Positions 21,403-31,492 of a DNA stretch of 64,000 bases are shown in pieces. The translations under genes and the position numbers were made by a program. Numbering within the stretch: position 1 is the first letter of the stretch; each line of letters opens with the position of its first letter. The notes below the pieces were generated by a model, which was given only the letters and a program-made list of their open reading frames with translations, was not told where the DNA came from and searched no databases. The stretch is from Streptomyces polyasparticus. Lineage in GTDB: Bacteria > Actinomycetota > Actinomycetes > Streptomycetales > Streptomycetaceae. The stretch is taken from positions 434,001 to 498,000 of the forward strand of contig NZ_JACTVJ010000007.1 of assembly GCF_014493765.1 (NCBI RefSeq), in the 5' to 3' direction.

Positions 21403-22212
21403 ATGACTCAGCAGACCGCGCGTGCCGCGCACTACATGTTCGACTCCGACACCGACCTGGGCGGCCGGCAGCTCGCCCTTCTGGAGGAGCTGCTCGACGA
21501 GACGACCTTCCGCTTCCTCGACGGCGTACCGCTCGCGCCCGGGCAGCGGGCCCTCGACCTCGGCGCGGGCGGCGGCTCGGTGACCCGGGGGCTCGCTGCC
21601 CGTGTCGGCCCCGACGGCCGCGTGGTGGCGGTGGATCTGGCGACCGACCGGCTCCGGGATCTGCCGCCGGCCGTCGAGGTGCACCGCCACGACGTACGCG
21701 ACGGGCTGCCGGCCCCGGGCCCGTACCACCTGATCCACGCCCGCCTCCTGCTGATGCATCTGCCGCAACGCCGGGCTCTCGTACGGATGCTGGCGCAGGC
21801 ACTGGCGCCCGGCGGCCATCTGGTCCTGGGCGAGATGGGCGCCCGCCCGAACCGGGTCCTTGCGGCGCCCCGCGCCGAGGACCGCGCCCTGTTCGAGCGC
21901 GTACAGCACGTCGCGCACACCGTCCTGACCCCGGCCCGCGGGGTCTCCTGGGAGTGGGCCCATGAGGCGGACGGTGCGCTGGCGGAGGCGGGCCTGGTGG
22001 AGGTGTACAGCGAGGAGTTCTCGCGCACGGGGGAAGGCGGCACCCCGGCGTGCCGCCTCCACCGCAACTACGTACTGCAGGCCACGCCGCTGCTCCTGGC
22101 GGAGGGGCTCACGCAGGAGGAGCTCGACCGGTACGGCGAGCTGATGCTGGACCCGGGATTCCGGGCGTGGTTCTACCAGTTCGTGCTGGTACGGGGGCGG
22201 AGGGCGGCCTGA
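21403..22212 (+). CDS. class I SAM-dependent methyltransferase
   Basis: A 269-residue methyltransferase. Motif I is LDLGAGGGSVTRGLA, followed by acidic VVAVDLATD, VEVHRHDVRDG, and a post-I region GPYHLIHARLLLMHLPQR similar to small-molecule methyltransferases. Substrate is not evident. It is divergent from the SARP gene (137-bp gap) and may be its target. The ribosome site before the ATG is poor. A G-rich tract follows the stop. Confidence 0.92.
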   Translation: MTQQTARAAHYMFDSDTDLGGRQLALLEELLDETTFRFLDGVPLAPGQRALDLGAGGGSVTRGLAARVGPDGRVVAVDLATDRLRDLPPAVEVHRHDVRDGLPAPGPYHLIHARLLLMHLPQRRALVRMLAQALAPGGHLVLGEMGARPNRVLAAPRAEDRALFERVQHVAHTVLTPARGVSWEWAHEADGALAEAGLVEVYSEEFSRTGEGGTPACRLHRNYVLQATPLLLAEGLTQEELDRYGELMLDPGFRAWFYQFVLVRGRRAA

Positions 22213-22213
22213 A

Positions 22214-22275
22214 GGGGAGGTGGGCTGCTTGGGGGTGGGGGTTGGGGGCTGGGGCTGGGGGCTGGGGTTGGGGAC
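22214..22275 (+). other. G-rich tract with G-quadruplex potential
   Basis: Directly after the methyltransferase stop there are at least seven runs of 4-5 G separated by 1-2 nt (CT, TT, T). That is enough for one or two stacked G-quadruplexes in the + strand RNA or DNA. It lies between two convergent genes and may act as a terminator or pause site. Confidence 0.7.
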
Positions 22276-22298
22276 TGTCGGCTCTGGGGGCGGTCAAC

Positions 22299-22622
22299 TC
22301 ACCGTAGGGCTGGGCCTCTTCGGCAGACCCTGATGAGGCGGGTGAGCAGGCCTGCTCTGAGGTGACGGGGGGCGGGGGCGGGAGCGGAGGCGGGGATGGG
22401 TGCGGGGACAGGGGCAGGGGCGGGGGCAGGGACGGGGGCGGGGCTGGCTGCGGCCTCGGCGTGCAGGGGGGAGGGCGCCGGGGCCGGGGCCGGCGCGGGG
22501 TCCGGAGCGCCCGGGTAGGCCTCCCGCACCTCCGGCGCCGGCCGGCGGGGCCGTTGGGGCGGGACGGTGTAGGACTGGGCGCGCATGTAGGCCGACAGGG
22601 CGCGATGCGGGTCGATGGGCAT
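22299..22622 (-). CDS. small Pro/Ala-rich protein of unknown function
   Basis: 107 residues starting MPIDPHRALSAYMRAQSYTVPPQ. The middle is a Pro-Ala low-complexity stretch of ~50 residues. The C-terminus (RHLRAGLLTRLIRVCRRG) is cationic and amphipathic, able to lie on membrane or nucleic acid. Wobble positions are strongly GC, which supports coding. There is no signal peptide and no recognised domain. The gene is convergent with the methyltransferase and downstream of the secreted-protein gene at 22798. Confidence 0.6.
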   Translation of the reverse strand: MPIDPHRALSAYMRAQSYTVPPQRPRRPAPEVREAYPGAPDPAPAPAPAPSPLHAEAAASPAPVPAPAPAPVPAPIPASAPAPAPRHLRAGLLTRLIRVCRRGPALR

Positions 22623-22699
22623 GGCGGAACCGCCTTTGCTGCGGAGGTGTTGGGGGTTGGGTCGGGGCGAGGCGGGACTCGGGGCGGAGGGGCGGGACG

Positions 22700-22790
22700 C
22701 GGAAAGGCGAGGGGGAGAGGCGGGACGCGGGACACGGGACGCGAGACACGGCGAGGTCGGACGCGGCGAGGTCGGACGTGCCGATGGGGG
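22700..22790. repeat. short tandem repeats in an intergenic stretch
   Basis: GGCGGGACGCGG and CGGGACACGGGACGCG-type words and a doubled GCGAGGTCGGAC fill the gap between two minus-strand genes (22623-22797). No gene is seen there. Confidence 0.6.
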
Positions 22791-22797
22791 GCGTCTC

Positions 22798-23157
22798 TCA
22801 GCAGCGCAGCGCCGTATGGTGTGCCCGCCCGGCAGCAAGATCGGGAAGGGTTACGGGAGTTGAGGACGCGGCGCCCCGGTGCGAGGACCCGGTCTGGGCG
22901 GCCGTGACCGGTGCGCCCGTCGCCCGGCGGACGGACCACGGGACGGATGCGCGCGCGGCCCCGGCCGTACGGACCGTCGTGGCCGCCGGCGACTCGGCCG
23001 GCACCCGCTCGGACTCGGCCCCGCCGCGCCCCGCGAACTCCGGCGCGGAGGGCGCGGCCGCCTCTGCGGTCTGCTCCACGGAACCCGCCACGGCGGCCGG
23101 CTGCGCGCCGCCCACGAACAGCAGCAGCCCCAGGCAGACCGAGACGACGGCTCGCAT
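22798..23157 (-). CDS. small secreted protein of unknown function
   Basis: 119 residues from MRAVVSVCLGLLLFVGGAQP, with AGAGG about 6 bp upstream. The signal peptide is cleaved near AVAG-S. The mature part is low-complexity Ala/Ser/Thr-rich with no recognised fold and ends in AAGRAHHTALRC. Strong GC wobble bias supports coding. A longer in-frame start at 23223 would add a GQYG repeat and is less likely. It is divergent from the P450 gene (244-bp gap). Confidence 0.62.
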   Translation of the reverse strand: MRAVVSVCLGLLLFVGGAQPAAVAGSVEQTAEAAAPSAPEFAGRGGAESERVPAESPAATTVRTAGAARASVPWSVRRATGAPVTAAQTGSSHRGAASSTPVTLPDLAAGRAHHTALRC

Positions 23158-23173
23158 CGCGAGCCTCTGCCGT

Positions 23174-23209
23174 CCGTACTGCCCGTACTGCCCGTACAGC
23201 CCGTACTGT
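23174..23209. repeat. 9-bp tandem repeat, 4 copies
   Basis: CCGTACTGC x2, CCGTACAGC and CCGTACTGT are four head-to-tail units just upstream of the secreted-protein start at 23157. They may lie in its leader or promoter. Confidence 0.85.
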
Positions 23210-23401
23210 CCGTGAACTGACATATACACACAGTAATTTCACCCTCACCCTTCGTGCATTCCTTCGTGCGGGTGAGGTTGACCCGACCAGTGGGGCGGCT
23301 GAGTCGGGAGCGGCTGCTGGGGCGCGTGGTGGCCGATCCGCCCGTACGACTTCGGATGGTTCGGATGGTTTCGGCGTACGAACCCCGGCAACCCGCTCCC
23401 T

Positions 23402-24673
23402 ATGGAACTCACCGCACCGGACAGCACTTTCGCCCTGGCCGCCAGGGGCTATGCCTGGCTGCCCGCCCTGCGCCGACGGGCGCGGCCGGACACACCGGTG
23501 CGCACCCGGCTGCTCGGGCGGCCGGTCGTGGTGGTGAGCGGGCCCGAAGCGGTCCGCTGGTTCTACGACGAGCGGCATGTGCTGCGGGCCGGGGCGATCC
23601 CCGATCCGGTGCTCGCCACGCTCTTCGGGCAGGGTGCGGTGCATACGCTGGACGGTCCCGAACACCGTTCCCGCAAGGCCCTGTTCACGAAGGTCCTGCA
23701 CGATCCCGACCACATCGTCGACCTCACGCGGCTCGCCGCCGAGCAGTGGGGCGAGGCCGTGGCGGACTGGTCGCGCGACGGCCGTACGGTGACCCTCTTC
23801 GACGAGGCGGCGCGCATCCTGACCCGCGCCGCGAGCACCTGGTGTGGCCTGCCGCCGGAGTCCGGGAAGAGCGCCGACGCCCTCGCCGCCGACCTCATCG
23901 CCATGGTCGACGGCTTCGGCACCGCAGGGCCGCTCGCCTGGCGCCGCGCCCGCGCCGCCCGCAAGCGCACCGAGGCGCGCATGGCGGCCCTGATCGAGGA
24001 CGTCCGCGCGGGCCGCACGAAGGCGCCCGAGGACACCCCGCTGCACGCCGTGGCCCACCACACCGACGAGGACGGCGCCCGGCTGTCCGCGCGGACCGCC
24101 GCCGTCGAACTGATCAATCTGCTCCGCCCGACGGCGGCCGTCGCCTGGTTCCTGGCCTTCGCGGCCCACGCCTTGCACCACCGCCCCGAAGTGCGCACCG
24201 CCCTACGGGAGTCAGGACCCGAGTACGCGGTGGCCTTCGCCCACGAGGTCCGGCGGTTCTATCCGTTCGTCCCGTTCCTCGGCGGGCACGCGGCCGCCGA
24301 TCTGCTCTGGCACGGCGAGAGCATCCCGGCCGGGCGCACCGTCCTGCTCGACGTCTTCGGCCAGCTGCACGACCCGGGCCTCTGGGAGCACCCCACCGCC
24401 TTCGACCCGACCCGCTTCCTCGGCCGGACCGTCGACCCCGACCTGCTGGTCCCCCAGGGCGGCGCCGACCCGTCCACCGGCCACCGCTGCCCCGGCGAGG
24501 ACGTGGTGATCGCCCTCCTCAGCACCCTGGCCCCCCGCCTGGCCTCCCTCGACTACGAGGTCCCACCCCAGAACCTCCGCATCTCCCTGCGCCGCATCCC
24601 GGCCCACCTCCCCAGCGGCTTCCGTATCCAGGAGATCCACGCCCCCGAGCCCGCCCGGTCCGCCACTGCCTGA
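23402..24673 (+). CDS. cytochrome P450, CYP152-type fatty acid peroxygenase
   Basis: A 423-residue P450 of the H2O2-using CYP152 group. Arg242-Pro243 in helix I (LLRPTAAVAW) replace the usual acid-alcohol pair and hold the fatty acid carboxylate. The heme loop is GGADPSTGHRCPGED with Cys363. EVRRFYPFVPF matches the ExxR region. Position His81 (GQGAVHTLDG) aligns with His85 of OleT, the alkene-forming decarboxylase, where the hydroxylase P450BSbeta has Gln. It acts on free fatty acids in the cytosol and needs no redox partner; none is adjacent. Product could be a hydroxy acid or a terminal alkene. The start is the ATG at 23402. Confidence 0.92.
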   Translation: MELTAPDSTFALAARGYAWLPALRRRARPDTPVRTRLLGRPVVVVSGPEAVRWFYDERHVLRAGAIPDPVLATLFGQGAVHTLDGPEHRSRKALFTKVLHDPDHIVDLTRLAAEQWGEAVADWSRDGRTVTLFDEAARILTRAASTWCGLPPESGKSADALAADLIAMVDGFGTAGPLAWRRARAARKRTEARMAALIEDVRAGRTKAPEDTPLHAVAHHTDEDGARLSARTAAVELINLLRPTAAVAWFLAFAAHALHHRPEVRTALRESGPEYAVAFAHEVRRFYPFVPFLGGHAAADLLWHGESIPAGRTVLLDVFGQLHDPGLWEHPTAFDPTRFLGRTVDPDLLVPQGGADPSTGHRCPGEDVVIALLSTLAPRLASLDYEVPPQNLRISLRRIPAHLPSGFRIQEIHAPEPARSATA

Positions 24674-25158
24674 CTTCGTGGGACTGGCGCGCGGGCAATG
24701 AGGACCCCGGTGCCGAGCCCTGCGGCGAGGTCGAGGTGATCACGGGCCGCACGGTCTTCGTCGCGGGTCCGTCCCGCATCCCTCCGCGATCTGCCCCCAC
24801 TGCCACGAAGCGACAGCCGACTGACCGCCGCTGACCCCCGGTTTCACCTCCGCGTTCGCGCGGGCGCTGGGGGCCAGGGTGCGGGTTCCGCGCGGGAAGT
24901 GGTGACGGCACCGGAACCGGGAGTGGTGACGGCACCGGAACGGGGAGGCGCCTCGCGGCAGGGGGCCGGCCCCGCCCGGCCGCCAGGCACCCGTCAGCGC
25001 CGCATAAACCCCCGTCAAGGCCGCATCAATGCACGTCAACACCCCGTCAAGGCCACCCTGCCCCGCGTATGGGAGACGTCAACGGAAGCTGTCGAGGGCG
25101 GAAACCGCGCTTTCCTCGGAAGGTCCGTTCAATCCCGCACCTCACTCAGGAGCATGCG
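24674..25158. other. gene-free stretch upstream of the kdp operon
   Basis: 485 bp with no convincing gene. It holds a doubled GTGGTGACGGCACCGGAAC (about 24899-24945) and repeated CCCGTCAAGGCC words (about 25012-25055), and should include the kdp promoter. A trace of a zinc-ribbon-like CPHCHEATAD reading near 24795-24828 lacks a start and looks like a decayed gene end. Confidence 0.5.
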
Positions 25159-25242
25159 ATGGCCGACGTGGCCTTCGTCGTCACCACACTCGCGGTGTTC
25201 GCGCTGGTGGCCCTCATAGCCAAGGGGGTGGCAAAGCTGTGA
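25159..25242 (+). CDS. 27-residue membrane peptide heading the kdp operon
   Basis: The peptide MADVAFVVTTLAVFALVALI plus AKGVAKL is a single transmembrane helix with a cationic end. AGGAG lies just upstream. Its stop overlaps the kdpF start by 4 bp (GTGA), so it is translationally coupled. It is about the size of KdpF but different in sequence. It may be a second small subunit or a leader peptide. Function unknown. Confidence 0.75.
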   Translation: MADVAFVVTTLAVFALVALIAKGVAKL

Positions 25243-25328
25243 GCGCCGAAAACGTCGTCGGCCTGATCGTCGCCGCCGCCCTCCTCGGATACCTGGTCCT
25301 CGCCCTCATCAAGCCGGAGAGGTTCTAG
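25239..25328 (+). CDS. kdpF: KdpF, small subunit of the K+ ATPase
   Basis: 29 residues from a GTG start: VSAENVVGLIVAAALLGYLV plus LALIKPERF. One membrane helix ending in the KPERF motif is diagnostic of KdpF, which stabilises the KdpABC complex in the membrane. It lies 9 bp before kdpA. Confidence 0.95.
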   Translation: MSAENVVGLIVAAALLGYLVLALIKPERF

Positions 25329-25337
25329 GTACCGGAT

Positions 25338-26998
25338 ATGAGTTCCGCACTCGCCGGCCTGCTCCAGCTGCTCGCGCTCATCGCGGCCCTGGCGCTCGCC
25401 TACCGCCCCCTGGGCGACTACATGGCGCGGGTCTACTCCTCGGACAAGCATCTGCGCGTCGAGAAGTGGATCTACAAGGCCATCGGCGCCAACCCCGACG
25501 CCGAGATGCGCTGGACGGCGTACCTGCGCGGGGTCCTCGCCTTCTCCGCCGTCGGCGTCCTCTTCCTCTTCGGACTGCAGCGGCTCCAGGGCAGCCTCCC
25601 CGGCTCCCTCGGCTTCAAGTCGATCGACCCGGACCAGGCGTTCAACACGGCCGCGTCCTTCGTCTCCAACACCAACTGGCAGTCTTACTACGGCGAACAG
25701 GCCATGGGCCACGTCGTACAGACCGGCGGTCTCGCGGTGCAGAACTTCGTCTCGGCGGCCGTGGGGATCGCCGTGGCGGTGGCGCTCGTCCGCGGCTTCG
25801 CCCGCTCCCGCACCGGTGAACTGGGCAACTTCTGGGCCGACTTGGTGCGCGGCACGGTCCGCATCCTGATCCCGCTGTCCATCATTGGCGCGATCATCCT
25901 GGTCGCCTGCGGAGTGATCCAGAACTTCTCCGGCATCCACGAGGTCGGCCAGTTCATGGGCGGCCACCAGCAGTGGAACGGCGGCGCGGTCGCCTCCCAG
26001 GAGGTCATCAAGGAGCTGGGCACCAACGGCGGCGGCTACTTCAACGCCAACTCCGCCCACCCCTTCGAGAACCCCAACGCTTTCTCGAACCTCTTCGAGA
26101 TCTTCCTCATCCTCCTGATCCCGTTCTCGCTGACCCGCACCTTCGGCAGGATGGTCGGCTCGGTCAAGCAGGGCTACGCGATCCTCGCCACGATGGCCGG
26201 CATCTGGCTGGCCTTCATCGGCCTGATGATGTGGACCGAATTCGCGGGCCACGGACCGGCGTTCCAGCTGGCGGGCGGCGCGATGGAGGGCAAGGAGACC
26301 CGCTTCGGCATCGCGGGCTCGGCGATCTTCTCGGTGTCGACGACGCTCACTTCCACGGGCGCCGTGAACTCCTTCCACTCCTCCAATACGGGCTTCGGCG
26401 GCGGCATCGACATGCTGGGCATGCAGCTCGGCGAGATCGCCCCCGGCGGTGTGGGCTCCGGCCTCTACGGCATGCTGATCATGGCGATCATCGCGGTGTT
26501 CATCGCGGGCCTGATGGTCGGCCGCACCCCGGAGTACCTGGGCAAGAAGATCGGCACCCGCGAGATCAAGTTCGCGGCCTGCTACATCCTCGTCACCCCG
26601 GCGCTCGTCCTCGGCTTCACCGCCGCCGCGATGGCGCTCTCCACGCCCGCCCACTCGATGACCAACTCGGGCGCCCACGGCTTCTCCGAGATCCTGTACG
26701 CCTACACCTCGGCCGGGAACAACAACGGCTCGGCCTTCGCCGGCCTCAACGCGGACACCCAGTGGTTCAACACCACCACCGGACTCGCGATGCTGCTCGG
26801 CCGCTTCCTGCCGATGGTGTTCGTCCTCGCGCTGGCCGGTTCGCTGGCCGAGCAGAAGCCGATTCCGGCCTCCGCCGGCACCCTCCGTACCGAAAAGCCG
26901 CTCTTCACCGGCCTGTTGATCGGCACGATCCTGATCATCACCGGACTCACCTACTTCCCGGCCCTGGCCCTGGGCCCGCTCGCCGAAGGGCTGGCGTC

Positions 26999-27002
<4 letters not shown>
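25338..27002 (+). CDS. kdpA: KdpA, K+-translocating subunit
   Basis: A 554-residue membrane protein with about ten helices and the four selectivity-filter-like loops of the superfamily of K+ transporters ([58 protein letters not shown]). It binds and passes K+ in the high-affinity Kdp P-type ATPase. Its stop overlaps the kdpB start (ATGA). Usually induced by K+ limitation via KdpDE, which are not seen in this window next to the operon. Confidence 0.97.
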
Positions 27003-29110
<2,108 letters not shown>

Positions 29111-29112
29111 CC

Positions 29113-29835
29113 ATGAACACCTCTCTCGGAAGCACCGCGCGCCTGCTGGGCGCCGCACTCCGCGCCCTCCTCGTCCTGACCGTCGTCACCGGCGTGCTCT
29201 ACCCGCTCGCGATCACGGGCGTGGCCCAGGGCCTCTTCTCCCACCAGGCGAACGGCTCCGAGATCAAGGACGCGGACGGCAAGGTCGTCGGCTCCTCGCT
29301 GATCGGCCAGACGTACAACCTGCCCCTGAAGAAGGGCGAACAGACCCCGTCCCCCGACCTCAAGTGGTTCCAGCCCCGCCCGTCCAACGGCCTGGGCGCC
29401 AACTCGGTCAACACCCAGTACCGGCTGATCCTCTCCGGCGCGACCAACCGCTCGGGCGAGGACGGCGCGGAGCACGACCCGAAGACCGGCAAGGCCTACT
29501 GCCCGGCGAAGCCCGCCGAGGGCACGCTGTGCGCCCAGGTCATGGACGCCGAGGCGGCCGTCGTCAAGGACAACTCGGTCCCGGGCTACAAGGTCGACGC
29601 CGCACAGATCCCCCCGGACGCGGTCACGTCCTCCGGCTCGGGCCTGGACCCGCACATCTCCCCGGAGTACGCGGAGCTGCAGGTCCACCGGGTGGCCGAG
29701 AGGAACGGCATCCCGGTCTCCGAGGTCGAGCACCTGGTCTCGGCCCACACGGAGGGCCGCACCCTGGGCTTCCTGGGCGAGCCGCGGGTGAACGTCCTTG
29801 AACTCAATCTGGCACTCAAGGAGTTGACGGGCTGA
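29113..29835 (+). CDS. kdpC: KdpC, accessory subunit
   Basis: 240 residues. One N-terminal membrane helix (LGAALRALLVLTVVTGVLYPLAITG) precedes a periplasm-side domain with GSSLIGQ, WFQPRPS, ASGLDPHIS-like GSGLDPHISPEYAELQVHRVA, and NVLELNLALKEL, all typical of KdpC. It has an insertion (~residues 110-145, with two Cys at YCPAKPAEGTLCAQ) compared with E. coli. It lies 2 bp after kdpB and ends the operon. Confidence 0.97.
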   Translation: MNTSLGSTARLLGAALRALLVLTVVTGVLYPLAITGVAQGLFSHQANGSEIKDADGKVVGSSLIGQTYNLPLKKGEQTPSPDLKWFQPRPSNGLGANSVNTQYRLILSGATNRSGEDGAEHDPKTGKAYCPAKPAEGTLCAQVMDAEAAVVKDNSVPGYKVDAAQIPPDAVTSSGSGLDPHISPEYAELQVHRVAERNGIPVSEVEHLVSAHTEGRTLGFLGEPRVNVLELNLALKELTG

Positions 29836-29844
29836 TCAGGTGCG

Positions 29845-29960
29845 GTGATTCAGCCCCTGCGGCGTTTGAGGAGATCTTTCAGCCCCTGCGGCGTTTGAGC
29901 AGATCCGAACGAAGTTCGGATGCCGGGGTCCGGGGCGAAGCCCCGGTTTCGGGAAGGGGC
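29845..29960. repeat. dispersed Streptomyces extragenic repeat with hairpins
   Basis: TTCAGCCCCTGCGGCGTTTG occurs twice (about 29848 and 29878). It is followed by hairpins CCGAA-cgaag-TTCGG (29907-29921) and CCGGGG-cgaag-CCCCGG (29931-29947) and a GGGAAGGGGCGGGG tail. The composition matches the extragenic element often found after Streptomyces genes and may end kdp transcription. Confidence 0.75.
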
Positions 29961-30023
29961 GGGGTGGGGGAAAAGGCCCGCCGCAGGCCACCGGGGCCGC
30001 ACCCCCACCCGCACCCCCACCCG

Positions 30024-31241
30024 CTAGGCCGGCCCCTGCACCAGCCGCTGCGTCATCCACTTCATGACCGGCCCGACCGCGAAGAGCACGGTCGACCCAT
30101 GGGTCCCGAACGGCACCTTGTGCAGGGTGACATCGGGATTCGTGCGCGACCACGTGCGGTGCAGACGGACGGCGTCCTCGTACGGAATCAGCTCGTCGGA
30201 CGTGCCCTGGAAGAGCAGCACGGGATGGTCGGGGACCGCCCGGCCCGGGTCCGAGGCGGTCAGCCGGGCCCGCCAGTCCGCCCGCTCGAAGAGCCGCCCG
30301 CCGGGTGCGGCCTTCGGGGAGACGAGCGTCTGCATCCGGCGGCCTTCCATCGCGTCGAGGATCTCGCCCGAGCAGCTGCTCCGGGTCAGCTTCGCCAGAC
30401 GCCTGCCCTCCTTGGTGAGCGCCCGGTCCAGACCGAGACCGGGATACGCGGCGTCATGCCCGACCGCCGCCATCATCGCGAACCCCGCGCCGCCCTTGCC
30501 GTCGTTGTGCGCGAAGGCCCGCTGCAGGTTCGCCGGCACACCGCCGGCCGCCGTGCCCCGCACCTTCAGCTCGGGCGCGTACGGACGGTGCAGCTCGGCC
30601 GCCCAGGCGGCGGCGTGCCCGCCCTGTGAGTAGCCGACGATGCCCACGTCGGACCGCTCGTTGACACCCAACTTCCGCGCCTCGGGCAGCCGTTGGGCCG
30701 CACGGGCCGCGTCGAGCACCGCCTGGCCCTCGGAGCGCCCGACGAGGTAGGTGTGATCGCCCGGCGTGCCGAGGCCCTCGTAATCCGTCATCACGAATCC
30801 CCAGCCCTTGCGCAGCCCGCGGTCGAAGAGCAGTGAGACGGCGGAAAGGCGTCCCTTCGACGAGGCGCACTTGTCCGCGATGCCGACGGTGCCGGGCGCG
30901 AACACGACCAGCGGCCGGGGCCCCTTGCGGCCGTCCTTCGGCACGATCACCGCGCCCGAGACGACATTCGACTTCCCGGTCGCGCCGGTCGAGCGGTAGG
31001 TGATCCGCCAGCCCTCGGTCTTCTTCGTCAGGAGCCCCGGCAGCAGCCCGTACGCGGCCGGCTCCGCACTCACCACATCCCCGGGCCGCGCCGCGGGCCG
31101 CTCCTGCGCGCTGCCCGCCGGCGCTCCCGCCCCCAGGGCGAGCGCCCCGGCCAGCGCCATCGCCGTATACGTACGGGCCGTACGCGCCCGGGCCGACCCT
31201 CTCGTCCGCGTCCCTCTCGTCCGCATCCCGCTCATCCGCAT
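30024..31241 (-). CDS. secreted lipase/esterase (secretory lipase family)
   Basis: 405 residues with an Arg-rich n-region (MRMSGMRTRGTRTRG) and a signal peptide ending near PAGSA-Q. An alpha/beta hydrolase with nucleophile GYSQGGHAA, acid loop LLFQGTSDELIPY and His in FGTHGSTV. The layout (VVFAPGTVGIADKCASS, DYEGLGTPGDHTYLVG) resembles the fungal/actinobacterial LIP family of triacylglycerol lipases. Two or three Cys could form a disulfide (DKCASS, RSSCSG). It stands alone, convergent with kdp. Confidence 0.88.
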   Translation of the reverse strand: MRMSGMRTRGTRTRGSARARTARTYTAMALAGALALGAGAPAGSAQERPAARPGDVVSAEPAAYGLLPGLLTKKTEGWRITYRSTGATGKSNVVSGAVIVPKDGRKGPRPLVVFAPGTVGIADKCASSKGRLSAVSLLFDRGLRKGWGFVMTDYEGLGTPGDHTYLVGRSEGQAVLDAARAAQRLPEARKLGVNERSDVGIVGYSQGGHAAAWAAELHRPYAPELKVRGTAAGGVPANLQRAFAHNDGKGGAGFAMMAAVGHDAAYPGLGLDRALTKEGRRLAKLTRSSCSGEILDAMEGRRMQTLVSPKAAPGGRLFERADWRARLTASDPGRAVPDHPVLLFQGTSDELIPYEDAVRLHRTWSRTNPDVTLHKVPFGTHGSTVLFAVGPVMKWMTQRLVQGPA

Positions 31242-31370
31242 CCCACGCTCCCTCGGTCCTTCGGAGCGCGCGTTCTCCGCGCCGCCTCCGCGCCTCTTCG
31301 GCGGCGCTCATCCTGGCGGCAGTGATCGGGCAAACCCGGGCATTGGGAGCGTGTCGTGCGTACTGCGTAC

Positions 31371-31407
31371 CTGAAGGATCTTTCAGGTCGTTTCAGCTTC
31401 TCTTCAG
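31371..31407 (+). promoter_or_regulatory. direct TTCAG repeats upstream of the PepSY gene
   Basis: Three TTCAG words (31382, 31392, 31403) are spaced 10-11 bp, as expected for tandem OmpR-family response-regulator dimers. The first also closes the near-palindrome CTGAAGGATCTTTCAG (31371-31386). It lies 86-120 bp before the PepSY start. Confidence 0.5.
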
Positions 31408-31492
31408 CCTCGCCCAGGCACCTTTAGGTCATCGCAACGAACGCACGACAGGCACTAAGAGGCGCCAGCCTCACCACGGAGGATCGGATCCC

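Noticed and set aside
19265-21406. 713-residue frame opposite the SARP gene
   Set aside because: Composition bias typical of an antisense shadow; the minus frame has SARP and NB-ARC motifs.
24699-24834. Small gene with CPHCHEATAD after the P450
   Set aside because: No start codon or continuous frame; at best a decayed gene end.
24674-25158. c-di-AMP (ydaO) riboswitch before kdp
   Set aside because: I could not recognise the conserved helices or core motifs in the leader; only simple repeats are seen.
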